Source: an uncultured Eggerthellaceae bacterium (lineage in GTDB: Bacteria; Actinomycetota; Coriobacteriia; Coriobacteriales; Eggerthellaceae). From it: a stretch of 23,703 nucleotides of DNA. Shown here in pieces: positions 15,237 to 22,518 of the stretch; position 1 is the stretch's first letter; every line of letters starts with the position of its first letter. The stretch spans positions 1 through 23,703 of the forward strand of contig CAJTXX010000036.1 of NCBI GenBank assembly GCA_910584145.1. The letters are read 5' to 3'. The position numbers were made by a program, and so were the translations under genes. The notes beneath the pieces were generated by a model. It saw only the letters and a list, made by a program, of their open reading frames with translations, had not been told where the DNA came from and did not search any database.

Positions 15237-16361
15237 ATGAAGAGCCCCTTCAACATAGACCCCTCGGCGACCTCCGCCTTCAACCTGCGCGGCGATTTCG
15301 AGGCCGTCGACGTATCCGACAAGCTGGCAGGCCCTGTGAAAGCGGTGGTCATCGGCGGCGGCACCGGGGCGCCGGTGTCCATCCGCACGCTGCTGTCCAT
15401 CGGCGCCGAGACGAGCGCGGTGGTGGCCATGGCCGACGATGGCGGCTCCACCGGCATCCTGCGCGAGAAGGCCGACGTGACGCCCCCCGGCGACATACGC
15501 AAGTGCATCACGGCGTTCGCTGACGACCCGCTCGACCCGCTCGTGCGCGCGTTCAAGTACCGCCTGCGCATCGCCGATGACCACGCGCTCGGCAACCTGA
15601 TACTGGCGGCGCTCGAGGACGCCTGCGGGTCGTTCCCTGACGCCATCTCCATCTGCGAGGCCATGGTGGGCGCGCAGGGGCATGTCTACCCGTCCACGCT
15701 CGACCATGTGACCCTCTCGGCGCTGACGCGCGACGGCCGCCGGCTCGACGGGCAGGCGGTGGCGTGCCATTCGCGCACGGCGCTCGAGCGCGTGAGCCTG
15801 CGCGGGCAAGAAGGCCAGGTGCGGCCCTACGCTCCGGCCCTGCGTGCCATCGAGGAGGCCGACCTGATCGTGCTCGGCCCGGGGTCGTTGTTCACCTCCA
15901 TCATCCCCAACCTGCTCGTGCCGGGCATCGCTGACGCCATCAGGCGCTCGAAGGGCAGCACGCTGTTCGTGTGCTCGCTGGCCGACGTGCAGGGCGAGAC
16001 CTGGGGGCTCACTGCCGCCGAGCATGTCTCGTCGCTTCTGGAGCACGGCATGGAAGGGCTGCTCGACTACGTGCTGGTGCACACCGCCCAGCCGCTCGAC
16101 CGGCCTAAGACGCAAGACACCGTCGGCGTCTGCGCCCACGACGCGCTCGGGCAGGCCGACGAGGCGTCCGCCGCGCTCGGCGACGCGGTGCGCCCGGTGC
16201 GCGTGACCTACCACGATATCCAGGCGATACGTTCGGTGGGCCCGGTGGTGGTGGCGCGCGACCTGGCCGACCCGGAGCATCCCACCTGGCATGCGCCCGC
16301 CGCGCTGCGCGGCGCGTTCCTCCAGGTGCTCGGGCTGGTGCAGTCGAGGAGGGCGCTCTAG
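15237..16361 (+). CDS. yvcK: YvcK/CofD-like gluconeogenesis factor
   Basis: 374 residues. The fold starts after a ~33-residue N-terminal extension with V-V-I-G-G-G-T-G-A-P (GGGTG at 40-44), then A-D-D-G-G-S-T-G (66-73) and P-P-G-D-I-R-K-C. L-G-N-L follows, and L-G-P-G-S-L-F-T-S-I-I-P-N-L appears midway. These motifs define the YvcK family, which resembles 2-phospho-L-lactate transferase but acts in UDP-sugar binding, cell shape and growth on gluconeogenic carbon. Many family members end near 320-330 residues; the extra length here lies mostly at the N-terminus. It sits 3 bp after rapZ, and its TAG stop shares a base with the GTG start of whiA. Confidence 0.94.
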   Translation: MKSPFNIDPSATSAFNLRGDFEAVDVSDKLAGPVKAVVIGGGTGAPVSIRTLLSIGAETSAVVAMADDGGSTGILREKADVTPPGDIRKCITAFADDPLDPLVRAFKYRLRIADDHALGNLILAALEDACGSFPDAISICEAMVGAQGHVYPSTLDHVTLSALTRDGRRLDGQAVACHSRTALERVSLRGQEGQVRPYAPALRAIEEADLIVLGPGSLFTSIIPNLLVPGIADAIRRSKGSTLFVCSLADVQGETWGLTAAEHVSSLLEHGMEGLLDYVLVHTAQPLDRPKTQDTVGVCAHDALGQADEASAALGDAVRPVRVTYHDIQAIRSVGPVVVARDLADPEHPTWHAPAALRGAFLQVLGLVQSRRAL

Positions 16362-17293
16362 TGTCGTTCACCTCCGACGTGCGCGACGAGCTCGCTCACA
16401 TCCAGCCGGAATGCTCCCATTGCGACAAGGCCACGCTGGCCGCGCTCGTGCGCATCGAGGGCACCCTGTTCGTCAGCGGCCCCGGCCGCTACCGGGTGGA
16501 GATAGCCACCGACGCGCCCTCGGTGGCGCGCCTGATGATCCGCCTGCTGCACACGATATACAGCCTGCGCACCGAGCTCACCGTGCGCCGCTCGGTGCTG
16601 CATAAGACACCGAACTACCTCATCGAGGTGCCGGCGCAGCGGGGCCTGGCCGAAGCGCTGCGCGACATGGGCGTCATATCGGCCGATGGCGGCTTGCAGC
16701 TCGGCATCGACGAGCGCCTCATCGCGAAGCAGTGCTGCGCGGCGGCCTATCTGCGCGGGGCGTTCCTAGGCTCGGGCTTCATCTCCAACCCCAAGAGCGA
16801 CTTCCACTTCGAGATCATCGTCGAGAGCGCCGAGCTGGCCGAGGGCCTGGTGCGCATCATGGAGGAGAAAGGCATCAACGCGCGCATCATGCAGCGCCGC
16901 AGCTCGTACATGGTCTACCTGAAGAGCGGCAGCGCCATACTGGAGTTCCTCGCGTTCACCGGCGCGCACCATGCGGCCATCAGCCTCGAGGAAGAGCGCG
17001 TGGTGAAATCGGTGCGCAACGACGTGAACCGCCAGATCAACGCCGAGCTGGCGAATCAGCAGAAGGCGTCGAGCGCCGCCGTGGGCCAGCTGATGAGCAT
17101 CGCTGCGGTGGTGGAGCACTACGGCATGGAAGCGCTCCCGCCGGCGTTGCAGGAGTTCATCAAGCTGCGGGTGCGCCACCCCGACTCCTCCATGAAGGAG
17201 CTCGGCGCCTTCGCCGACCCGCCGCTGTCGAAGTCGGCCATCAACCACCGCATGCGCCGCATAGAGCAGATGGCGCGCGATATAGCGGGCTGA
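16361..17293 (+). CDS. whiA: DNA-binding regulator WhiA
   Basis: 310 residues, GTG start overlapping the yvcK stop by one base. WhiA controls sporulation septation genes in Streptomyces and cell division/segregation functions in other Gram-positives. The N-terminal WhiA domain begins SFTSDVRDELAHI. The LAGLIDADG-like domain has its hallmark at 128-139 (AAYLRGAFLGSG), followed by the family motif S-Y-M-V-Y-L-K-S-G. A C-terminal helix-turn-helix is at about 275-305 (SMKELGAFADPPLSKSAINHRMRRI). All match the family in order and length. It is the last gene of the run; a 119-bp gap with a promoter separates it from gap. Confidence 0.97.
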   Translation: MSFTSDVRDELAHIQPECSHCDKATLAALVRIEGTLFVSGPGRYRVEIATDAPSVARLMIRLLHTIYSLRTELTVRRSVLHKTPNYLIEVPAQRGLAEALRDMGVISADGGLQLGIDERLIAKQCCAAAYLRGAFLGSGFISNPKSDFHFEIIVESAELAEGLVRIMEEKGINARIMQRRSSYMVYLKSGSAILEFLAFTGAHHAAISLEEERVVKSVRNDVNRQINAELANQQKASSAAVGQLMSIAAVVEHYGMEALPPALQEFIKLRVRHPDSSMKELGAFADPPLSKSAINHRMRRIEQMARDIAG

Positions 17294-17349
17294 GGCTGCA
17301 TTCGTTGCCCAACCGTTCAATGATGCGCGCACGGCCCGCGCAGCGCGCG

Positions 17350-17358
17350 TGGTAATAT
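17350..17358 (+). promoter_or_regulatory. Extended -10 promoter of the glycolytic operon
   Basis: TGGTAATAT gives an extended -10 (TG-n-TAATAT), with the hexamer at 17353-17358. The position of the -35 (17330-17335) is poor, as is common when TGn is present. A start site is expected near 17365. Confidence 0.55.
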
Positions 17359-17363
17359 CTTCT

Positions 17364-17377
17364 GCATATCCATATGC
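17364..17377. promoter_or_regulatory. Palindrome over the predicted gap transcription start
   Basis: GCATAT-CC-ATATGC is a perfect 6+6 bp inverted repeat beginning 5 bp after the -10 hexamer. Its place over the start site and early leader is where a repressor would block initiation. The cognate regulator is not identifiable here; a CggR-like or global sugar regulator is a guess. Confidence 0.45.
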
Positions 17378-17412
17378 GGCATCCGTCGCTGGAATGCAAA
17401 GGAGATATGAGC

Positions 17413-18414
17413 ATGGCAATCAAAGTCGGCATCAACGGTTTCGGCAGGATAGGGCGCCTCGTATTCCGCGCTATGGCGAACGACCCCGCGCTCGAGGTCG
17501 TCGCGGTGAACGATCTGGGCGACATCCCCACGATGGCTCATCTGCTGAAGTACGACTCCGTGCATCGCCGCTTCTTCGAAGAGGTCGAAGTCGTCGAGGA
17601 CGGCTTCGTGGCCGACGGCCATAAGGTGCGCGTGCTCTCCGAGCGCAACCCAGCCGACCTGCCCTGGGGCGAGCTCGGCGTCGATATCGTGGTGGAGTCC
17701 ACCGGCCTGTTCACCGACGGCGAGAAGGCTAAGGCCCATCTCGAGGCTGGCGCTAAGAAGGTCATCATCTCGGCGCCCGGCAAGAACGTGGACAAGACCA
17801 TCGTCATGGGCGTGAACGACGAGACCTACGACAAGGCTGTCGACAACATCGTGTCGAACGCTTCCTGCACCACGAACTGCTTGGCTCCCTTCGCGAAGGT
17901 GCTGCTCGATAACTTCGGCATCAAGCGCGGCTTCATGAACACCATCCACGCTTACACCAACGACCAGAAGATACTCGACCTGCCGCACAAGGACCTGCGC
18001 CGCGCCCGTTCGGCCGCCATGTCCATGATCCCCACCACCACCGGTGCGGCGCGCGCCGTGGCGCTCGTGCTGCCGGAGCTGGCCGGCAAGCTCGATGGCT
18101 TCGCCACCCGCGTTCCCACGCCCGACGGCTCGATGGTCGACCTGACGGTGGAGCTCGAGCGCAAGGTGGCGGTCGAGGAGATCAACGCCGCTATGAAGGC
18201 CGCGGCCGAGGGCCCCATGAAGGGCATCCTGGAGTACACCGAAGACCCGATCGTCTCCATCGACATCGTGGGCGATGCGTCCTCGTCGATCTTCGACTCG
18301 AAGCTGACGATGGTCCTCGGCGGCGAGGGCGATTTCGTGAAGTGCATCAGCTGGTATGACAACGAGTGGGGTTACTCCAACCGCGTGAAGGACCTCGCCA
18401 AGATCATGCTCTGA
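17413..18414 (+). CDS. gap: Glyceraldehyde-3-phosphate dehydrogenase, type I, NAD-dependent
   Basis: 333 residues from ATG 17413, chosen because AAAGGAG at 17398-17404 is 8 bp away; an ATG at 17407 is too close. It oxidises glyceraldehyde 3-phosphate to 1,3-bisphosphoglycerate in glycolysis. The Rossmann motif G-I-N-G-F-G-R-I-G-R is at 6-15. V-N-D-L-G-D, following the second strand, points to NAD rather than NADP. The catalytic cysteine is C152 (SNASCTTNCLAP) and the base H179 (TIHAYTND). W-Y-D-N-E-W-G-Y lies near the C-terminus. First gene of gap-pgk-tpiA-gpmI, with its own extended -10 promoter and an operator-like palindrome upstream. Confidence 0.98.
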   Translation: MAIKVGINGFGRIGRLVFRAMANDPALEVVAVNDLGDIPTMAHLLKYDSVHRRFFEEVEVVEDGFVADGHKVRVLSERNPADLPWGELGVDIVVESTGLFTDGEKAKAHLEAGAKKVIISAPGKNVDKTIVMGVNDETYDKAVDNIVSNASCTTNCLAPFAKVLLDNFGIKRGFMNTIHAYTNDQKILDLPHKDLRRARSAAMSMIPTTTGAARAVALVLPELAGKLDGFATRVPTPDGSMVDLTVELERKVAVEEINAAMKAAAEGPMKGILEYTEDPIVSIDIVGDASSSIFDSKLTMVLGGEGDFVKCISWYDNEWGYSNRVKDLAKIML

Positions 18415-18423
18415 GGAGCGGGC

Positions 18424-19611
18424 ATGGCTGATATGCGCTCTATCGACGAGATGCGCGCACAGGGCGAGCGGGTGCTCGTGCGCGTCGATTTCAACGTGCC
18501 GCTCGATGGCGGCGCTGTTGCCGACGATACCCGCATCCGCGCCGCGCTGCCCACCATCGAGAAGCTGGTGGGCGACGGCGCGAAGGTGATCTTGATGAGC
18601 CATCTGGGCCGGCCGAAGGGCACGGGCGCCGAGCCCGCCTTCTCGCTGGCCCCCGCCGCTGAGCGGCTCTCCGAGCTGCTCGGGCGCCCGGTGGCCTTCG
18701 CCACCGACACCGTAGGCCCCGATGCGCAGGAGAAGGCCGCAGCGCTCGCCGATGGCGATGTGCTGGTGCTGGAGAACCTGCGCTTCGACGCGCGCGAGAA
18801 GGCCAACGACCCCGCATTCAGCCGCGAGCTGGCGGCGCTCGCCGATGCCTACGTGAACGACGCGTTCGGCACCGCGCATCGCGCTCATGCCTCTACGGCG
18901 GGCGTGGCCGAGCTGCTGCCGGCGTATGCGGGTTACCTCATGCAGAACGAGGTGGGCACCATAACCGGCATGCTCGACGCGCCGAAGCGCCCCTTCGTGG
19001 CGGTGCTCGGCGGCTCGAAGGTCTCCGACAAGATCAAGGTCATCGACGCGCTGCTCGACAAGGCCGACACGCTCATCATCGGCGGCGCCATGTGCTTCAC
19101 CTTCCTGCTCGCGCAGGGAAAGGATGTGGGCGCGTCCCTCAAGGAAGACGATTGGGTCGACCGAGCGTCGCAGATGATCGAGAAGGCCCGCACCCGCGGC
19201 GTGCAGCTGCTGCTGCCGGTGGATGTCGTGGTGGCCGATGCCATCAGCGAGGACGCCGCCTGCGAGACGGTGGCGGCTGATGCCATCCCCGCCGGCAAGA
19301 TGGGGCTCGATATCGGCCCCGAGACCGCGGCCCTCTACGCTGAGGCCATCGCGGGCGCGGCGAGCGTGTTCTGGAACGGCCCGATGGGCGTATTCGAGCT
19401 CGAGCCCTTCGCGGCGGGCACGCGGACGGTGGCCCAGGCGGTGGCCGACAATGCCGCGGCTGACACCATCATCGGCGGCGGCGATTCGGTGGCCGCGGTG
19501 AACCGCTTCGGCCTAGCCGATAAGATGACATTCATTTCCACCGGCGGCGGAGCCTCTATGGAGCTCGTCCAGGGCGAGCAGCTGCCGGGTGTGGAAGCGC
19601 TGAGACGTTAG
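18424..19611 (+). CDS. pgk: Phosphoglycerate kinase
   Basis: 395 residues, ATG 18424 preceded by GAGGAG at 18413-18418; it starts 9 bp after gap. It transfers the acyl phosphate of 1,3-bisphosphoglycerate to ADP. Family landmarks are R-V-D-F-N-V-P (20-26), S-H-L-G-R-P-K-G (59-66), L-E-N-L-R-F, the H-R-A-H-A-S substrate loop, V-L-G-G-S-K-V-S-D-K, F-W-N-G-P-M-G-V-F, G-G-G-D-S-V-A-A-V for nucleotide binding, and the final I-S-T-G-G-G-A-S-M-E. Length is normal. Cytoplasmic, second gene of the glycolytic operon. Confidence 0.98.
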   Translation: MADMRSIDEMRAQGERVLVRVDFNVPLDGGAVADDTRIRAALPTIEKLVGDGAKVILMSHLGRPKGTGAEPAFSLAPAAERLSELLGRPVAFATDTVGPDAQEKAAALADGDVLVLENLRFDAREKANDPAFSRELAALADAYVNDAFGTAHRAHASTAGVAELLPAYAGYLMQNEVGTITGMLDAPKRPFVAVLGGSKVSDKIKVIDALLDKADTLIIGGAMCFTFLLAQGKDVGASLKEDDWVDRASQMIEKARTRGVQLLLPVDVVVADAISEDAACETVAADAIPAGKMGLDIGPETAALYAEAIAGAASVFWNGPMGVFELEPFAAGTRTVAQAVADNAAADTIIGGGDSVAAVNRFGLADKMTFISTGGGASMELVQGEQLPGVEALRR

Positions 19612-19620
19612 GAGCCCGAC

Positions 19621-20400
19621 ATGTCGCGCAGACCCCTCATAGCCGGCAATTGGAAGATGAACAACACCATCAGCGAGGCCGTGGTGCTCGCGCAGGAGAT
19701 ATCCAACGAGATGGAGCCCGATTGGCTCGATCATGTCGATGTCGCCGTGTGCCCGCCCTTCACCGACCTGAAGCCGGTGTGGACCGTGTTCGATTTCGAC
19801 CACCTGAAGGTGGCCGTGGGCGCCCAGAACGTGTACTGGGAGCCGAGCGGCGCTTACACCGGCGAGGTGTCCATCCCCATGCTCCGCGAGATCGGGTGCC
19901 GGTATTGCATCGTGGGCCACTCCGAGCGCCGTGAGCTGTTCGGCGAGACGAACGAGGACGTGAACCGCAAGGTGGCAGCCCTCGTGGCCGAGCGCGTGAA
20001 CCCGATCCGCCCCATCGTGTGCGTGGGCGAGTCGCTCGCCGTGCGCGATGAGGGGACCTACCTCGAGTATGTGGCCGCCCAGGTGAAGGCGGCATTCGCG
20101 GGCCTCGATGCCAACGACGCAGCCGATGCCGTGGTGGCATACGAGCCCATCTGGGCCATCGGCACCGGCCGCACCGCCGCGCCCGAGCAGGCTCAGGAGG
20201 TCTGCGCTGCCATCCGCGCGCAGCTCGCCGAGCTGTTCGGGGAGGAGTGCGCGCAGGGCATGCGGGTGCTCTACGGTGGCTCCATGAACGAGGGCAACGC
20301 CAGCCTGCTGCTCGCGCAGCCCGATATCGACGGCGGCCTCATCGGCGGCGCGTCGCTGAAGGCCAAGTCGTTCGCAGCCATCGTGAAAGAAGCGCTGTAG
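19621..20400 (+). CDS. tpiA: Triose-phosphate isomerase
   Basis: 259 residues, 9 bp after pgk, with TAGGAG (overlapping the pgk stop) as ribosome binding site. It interconverts dihydroxyacetone phosphate and glyceraldehyde 3-phosphate. N-W-K-M-N carries N10 and K12. The electrophile is H100 in I-V-G-H-S-E-R-R-E-L-F-G-E, the catalytic base E175 in A-Y-E-P-I-W-A-I-G-T-G, and the phosphate loop includes L-Y-G-G-S-M-N and L-I-G-G-A-S-L. Length is typical. Its stop is directly followed by the gpmI start with no spacer. Confidence 0.98.
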   Translation: MSRRPLIAGNWKMNNTISEAVVLAQEISNEMEPDWLDHVDVAVCPPFTDLKPVWTVFDFDHLKVAVGAQNVYWEPSGAYTGEVSIPMLREIGCRYCIVGHSERRELFGETNEDVNRKVAALVAERVNPIRPIVCVGESLAVRDEGTYLEYVAAQVKAAFAGLDANDAADAVVAYEPIWAIGTGRTAAPEQAQEVCAAIRAQLAELFGEECAQGMRVLYGGSMNEGNASLLLAQPDIDGGLIGGASLKAKSFAAIVKEAL

Positions 20401-21969
20401 ATGGCGGCAGGCGCCGCAGGCGGGGAGCTCCGGCTCCCGGCCTGCCTCATCATCATGGATGGGTTCGGCCTATCGCCGGAAGGGCAGGGCAACGCCATCT
20501 CCCAAGCTGACACCCCGGTGCTCGACCGCCTCTTCGCTGAGCGCCCGTGGGTCAGGCTCGAAGCGTCGGGCAACGCGGTGGGGCTTCCCGCCGGGCAGAT
20601 GGGCAACTCCGAGGTGGGGCACCTGAACATCGGGGCCGGGCGCATCGTCGACCAGGAGCTCACCCGCATCGACCGCGCGTGCGAAGACGGCACGCTGGCG
20701 GCGAATCCGGTCATCCAGCATGCGTTCAGCACGGCGCGCGACAACGGCGGAGCGGTGCACCTGATGGGCCTTCTGAGCGATGGCGGCGTGCATTCCTCGA
20801 ACGCGCATCTGTACGCGCTGCTCGCGGCTGCGGCCGCTTCCGGTGTGGCGCAGGTGTACGTGCATTGCTTCCTCGACGGGCGCGATGTGCCGCCCGAGAG
20901 CGGAGCGGGTTACGTGCGCAAGCTCCAGGGCAAGATCGACGAGCTCCTGCTCGATGGCGACGGCTCGTGCGACATCCGCATAGCGAGCATCGAGGGCCGC
21001 TATTACGCCATGGACCGCGACCGCCGATGGGACCGGGTGCAGCGCGCCTACGACGCGGTGGTATGCGGGCTCGATGCGCAGGATATCGACCCGGTGCAGG
21101 CCGTCGAGCGCTCCTATGCGCAGCGCATCACCGATGAGTTCGTCGAGCCGGTGGCGCTCTGCGGGCGCGGCATGCGCGACGGCGATGCTGTCATCTTCTT
21201 CAACTTCCGGCCCGACCGGGCGCGCCAGCTCACACGCGCCATCGTCGACGAGGATTTCTCGGGCTTCGAGCGCGCGTGCACCCCGGCGGTGGAATTCGTG
21301 TGCCTGACGGAGTACGACCCCGACATAGCGGCGCCGGTGGCCTTCCCGAAGGCGTTCCCCGACAACGTGCTCGCCGACGTGCTCGCCGATGCCGGGCTGC
21401 GCCAGCTGCACATCGCCGAGACCGAGAAGTACGCCCACGTGACGTTCTTCCTGAACGGCGGCAAAGAGGAGCCCAAGAGGGGAGAGCAGCGCGTGCTGGT
21501 GGACAGCCCCAAGGTGGCCACCTACGACCTGCAACCCCAGATGAGCGAGCCGGAGGTGGCCGAGCAGCTGGTGGCCGCCATCGACAGCGACGCAGCCGAT
21601 GTCTACATCGTGAATTTCGCCAACTGCGATATGGTGGGCCATACGGGCATCATCCCCGCGGCGGTGGATGCGGTGCAGGCGGTGGACGAGGGCGTGGGCC
21701 AGGTGCTCGCCGCCATCGCGCGCAAAGGTGGCGTGGCGTTCGTGACCGCCGATCACGGCAACGCCGATGCCATGCTGGCGCCCGACGGCAGCCCGCACAC
21801 CGCGCACACGACCGCGCCGGTGCCCTTCGCGTTGGTGGACGAGACGGGCTGCGGCCTGGCTCTGACGGGCGCGGACGGCAAGCTGGCCGATATCGCACCC
21901 ACGCTGCTCGCGGCCATCGGCCTGCCGGCGCCCGCCGATATGACCGGTACCTGCCTGCTTGCCCGATAA
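20401..21969 (+). CDS. gpmI: 2,3-bisphosphoglycerate-independent phosphoglycerate mutase
   Basis: 522 residues beginning directly after the tpiA stop; only a weak AAAGAAG lies upstream, so translation is probably coupled. It converts 3- to 2-phosphoglycerate by a metal-dependent phosphoserine mechanism. D20 in I-I-M-D-G-F-G binds metal; the catalytic serine is S70 in M-G-N-S-E-V-G-H. Further family motifs are F-L-D-G-R-D-V-P-P, I-E-G-R-Y-Y-A-M-D-R-D-R-R-W-D-R, F-F-N-F-R-P-D-R-A-R-Q, E-K-Y-A-H-V-T-F-F-L-N-G-G, N-C-D-M-V-G-H-T-G, T-A-D-H-G-N-A-D, and H-T-A-H-T. Length is near the family norm of ~510. Last gene of the glycolytic operon; enolase does not follow. Confidence 0.97.
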   Translation: MAAGAAGGELRLPACLIIMDGFGLSPEGQGNAISQADTPVLDRLFAERPWVRLEASGNAVGLPAGQMGNSEVGHLNIGAGRIVDQELTRIDRACEDGTLAANPVIQHAFSTARDNGGAVHLMGLLSDGGVHSSNAHLYALLAAAAASGVAQVYVHCFLDGRDVPPESGAGYVRKLQGKIDELLLDGDGSCDIRIASIEGRYYAMDRDRRWDRVQRAYDAVVCGLDAQDIDPVQAVERSYAQRITDEFVEPVALCGRGMRDGDAVIFFNFRPDRARQLTRAIVDEDFSGFERACTPAVEFVCLTEYDPDIAAPVAFPKAFPDNVLADVLADAGLRQLHIAETEKYAHVTFFLNGGKEEPKRGEQRVLVDSPKVATYDLQPQMSEPEVAEQLVAAIDSDAADVYIVNFANCDMVGHTGIIPAAVDAVQAVDEGVGQVLAAIARKGGVAFVTADHGNADAMLAPDGSPHTAHTTAPVPFALVDETGCGLALTGADGKLADIAPTLLAAIGLPAPADMTGTCLLAR

Positions 21970-21987
21970 GGGCCATATGGCTATAAT
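21959..21987 (+). promoter_or_regulatory. Promoter of secG
   Basis: TTGCCC (21959-21964), 17-bp spacer, and a consensus TATAAT (21982-21987). The -35 overlaps the end of gpmI. Predicted start near 21994, leaving a leader of about 43 nt. Confidence 0.75.
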
Positions 21988-22036
21988 CTTGCTTTTGCGT
22001 ACTGAAGATGCGTCAGAGTGAAGGAAGCGTGACGTT

Positions 22037-22294
22037 TTGACACCATTAGTGATAGCGTTCCTGGTACTGCTCGTGCTCTCTGGAGTGGGCTTGGTCATTT
22101 TCATCCTCATGCATTCGGGCAAGGGGACGGGTATCTCCGATGCCATCGCCAGCTCCATGTACTCGACGCAGACCGGTACGAGCATCATCGAGAAGAACCT
22201 CGACCGCATCACCATCATCTGCGCTATCGTGTTCATGGTGTCGCTGCTGGTGCTGATGATCATCTTCCCCCACGGGTCTATCACCCAGGGGTAG
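22037..22294 (+). CDS. secG: Preprotein translocase subunit SecG
   Basis: 85 residues from a TTG start at 22037, supported by AAGGAAG at 22021-22027 and by the lack of any suitable ATG or GTG in frame. SecG is the small two-helix subunit of the SecYEG channel, aiding SecA-driven export. The first helix covers about residues 2-25 (PLVIAFLVLLVLSGVGLVIFIL). It is followed by the family-typical L-M-H-S-G-K-G-T-G-I-S-D-A loop, and the second helix is at about 56-79 (DRITIICAIVFMVSLLVLMII). Placement after gap-pgk-tpi is conserved in Gram-positive bacteria, although here it has its own promoter. A likely terminator overlaps its last codons. Confidence 0.95.
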   Translation: MTPLVIAFLVLLVLSGVGLVIFILMHSGKGTGISDAIASSMYSTQTGTSIIEKNLDRITIICAIVFMVSLLVLMIIFPHGSITQG

Positions 22295-22302
22295 CCTTTT
22301 TT
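22267..22302 (+). terminator. Probable intrinsic terminator of secG
   Basis: CCCC (22267-22270) with GGGG (22288-22291), and inside it GGGT with ACCC, form a bulged hairpin around a CTATC loop. A run of six T follows at 22297-22302 after a 5-nt gap. The stem lies in the last codons of secG. The gap before the T-run makes it less than ideal. Confidence 0.45.
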
Positions 22303-22313
22303 CGGATGCGCGG

Positions 22314-22341
22314 TTGTCCGCGCTCGCGCATCTGCTAGAAT
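22314..22341 (+). promoter_or_regulatory. Promoter of tRNA-Leu
   Basis: TTGTCC (22314-22319), 16-bp spacer, and TAGAAT (22336-22341) with an extended TG-C just before it (22333-22335). The tRNA begins about 22 bp further on. Confidence 0.65.
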
Positions 22342-22363
22342 ATGTACGTTGCGGAAAGCATGT

Positions 22364-22452
22364 GTCGGAGTGGTGGAACGGCAGACACGCCAGCTTGAGG
22401 TGCTGGTGCCCATATATCGGGTGTGCGGGTTCAAATCCCGCCTCCGACACCA
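22364..22452 (+). tRNA. tRNA-Leu (anticodon GAG)
   Basis: Class II tRNA of 89 nt. Acceptor GTCGGAG pairs with CTCCGAC (22442-22448), then discriminator A and encoded CCA. Anticodon stem CCAGC/GCTGG encloses the loop TTGAGGT, anticodon GAG, which reads CUC and CUU. A long variable arm is present (GTGCCCATATATCGGGTGT), as expected for leucine. T-arm GCGGG-TTCAAAT-CCCGC. Own promoter upstream and terminator downstream. Confidence 0.96.
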
Positions 22453-22462
22453 AAGAGATCAG

Positions 22463-22484
22463 AGCCGTCTTCGGGCGGCTTTTC
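22463..22484 (+). terminator. Intrinsic terminator after tRNA-Leu
   Basis: AGCCGTC-TTCG-GGCGGCT forms a 7-bp stem (one G-T pair) with a UUCG tetraloop, directly followed by TTTTCTATTTCT. It begins 11 bp after the tRNA's CCA. Confidence 0.85.
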
Positions 22485-22518
22485 TATTTCTCAGAGCGGC
22501 TGAGCGAGAGGATATCCC

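Noticed and set aside
14145..16292. Long minus-strand frame opposite rapZ and yvcK
   Set aside because: Shadow of well-supported + strand genes; composition is His/Arg/Val-rich without recognisable motifs.
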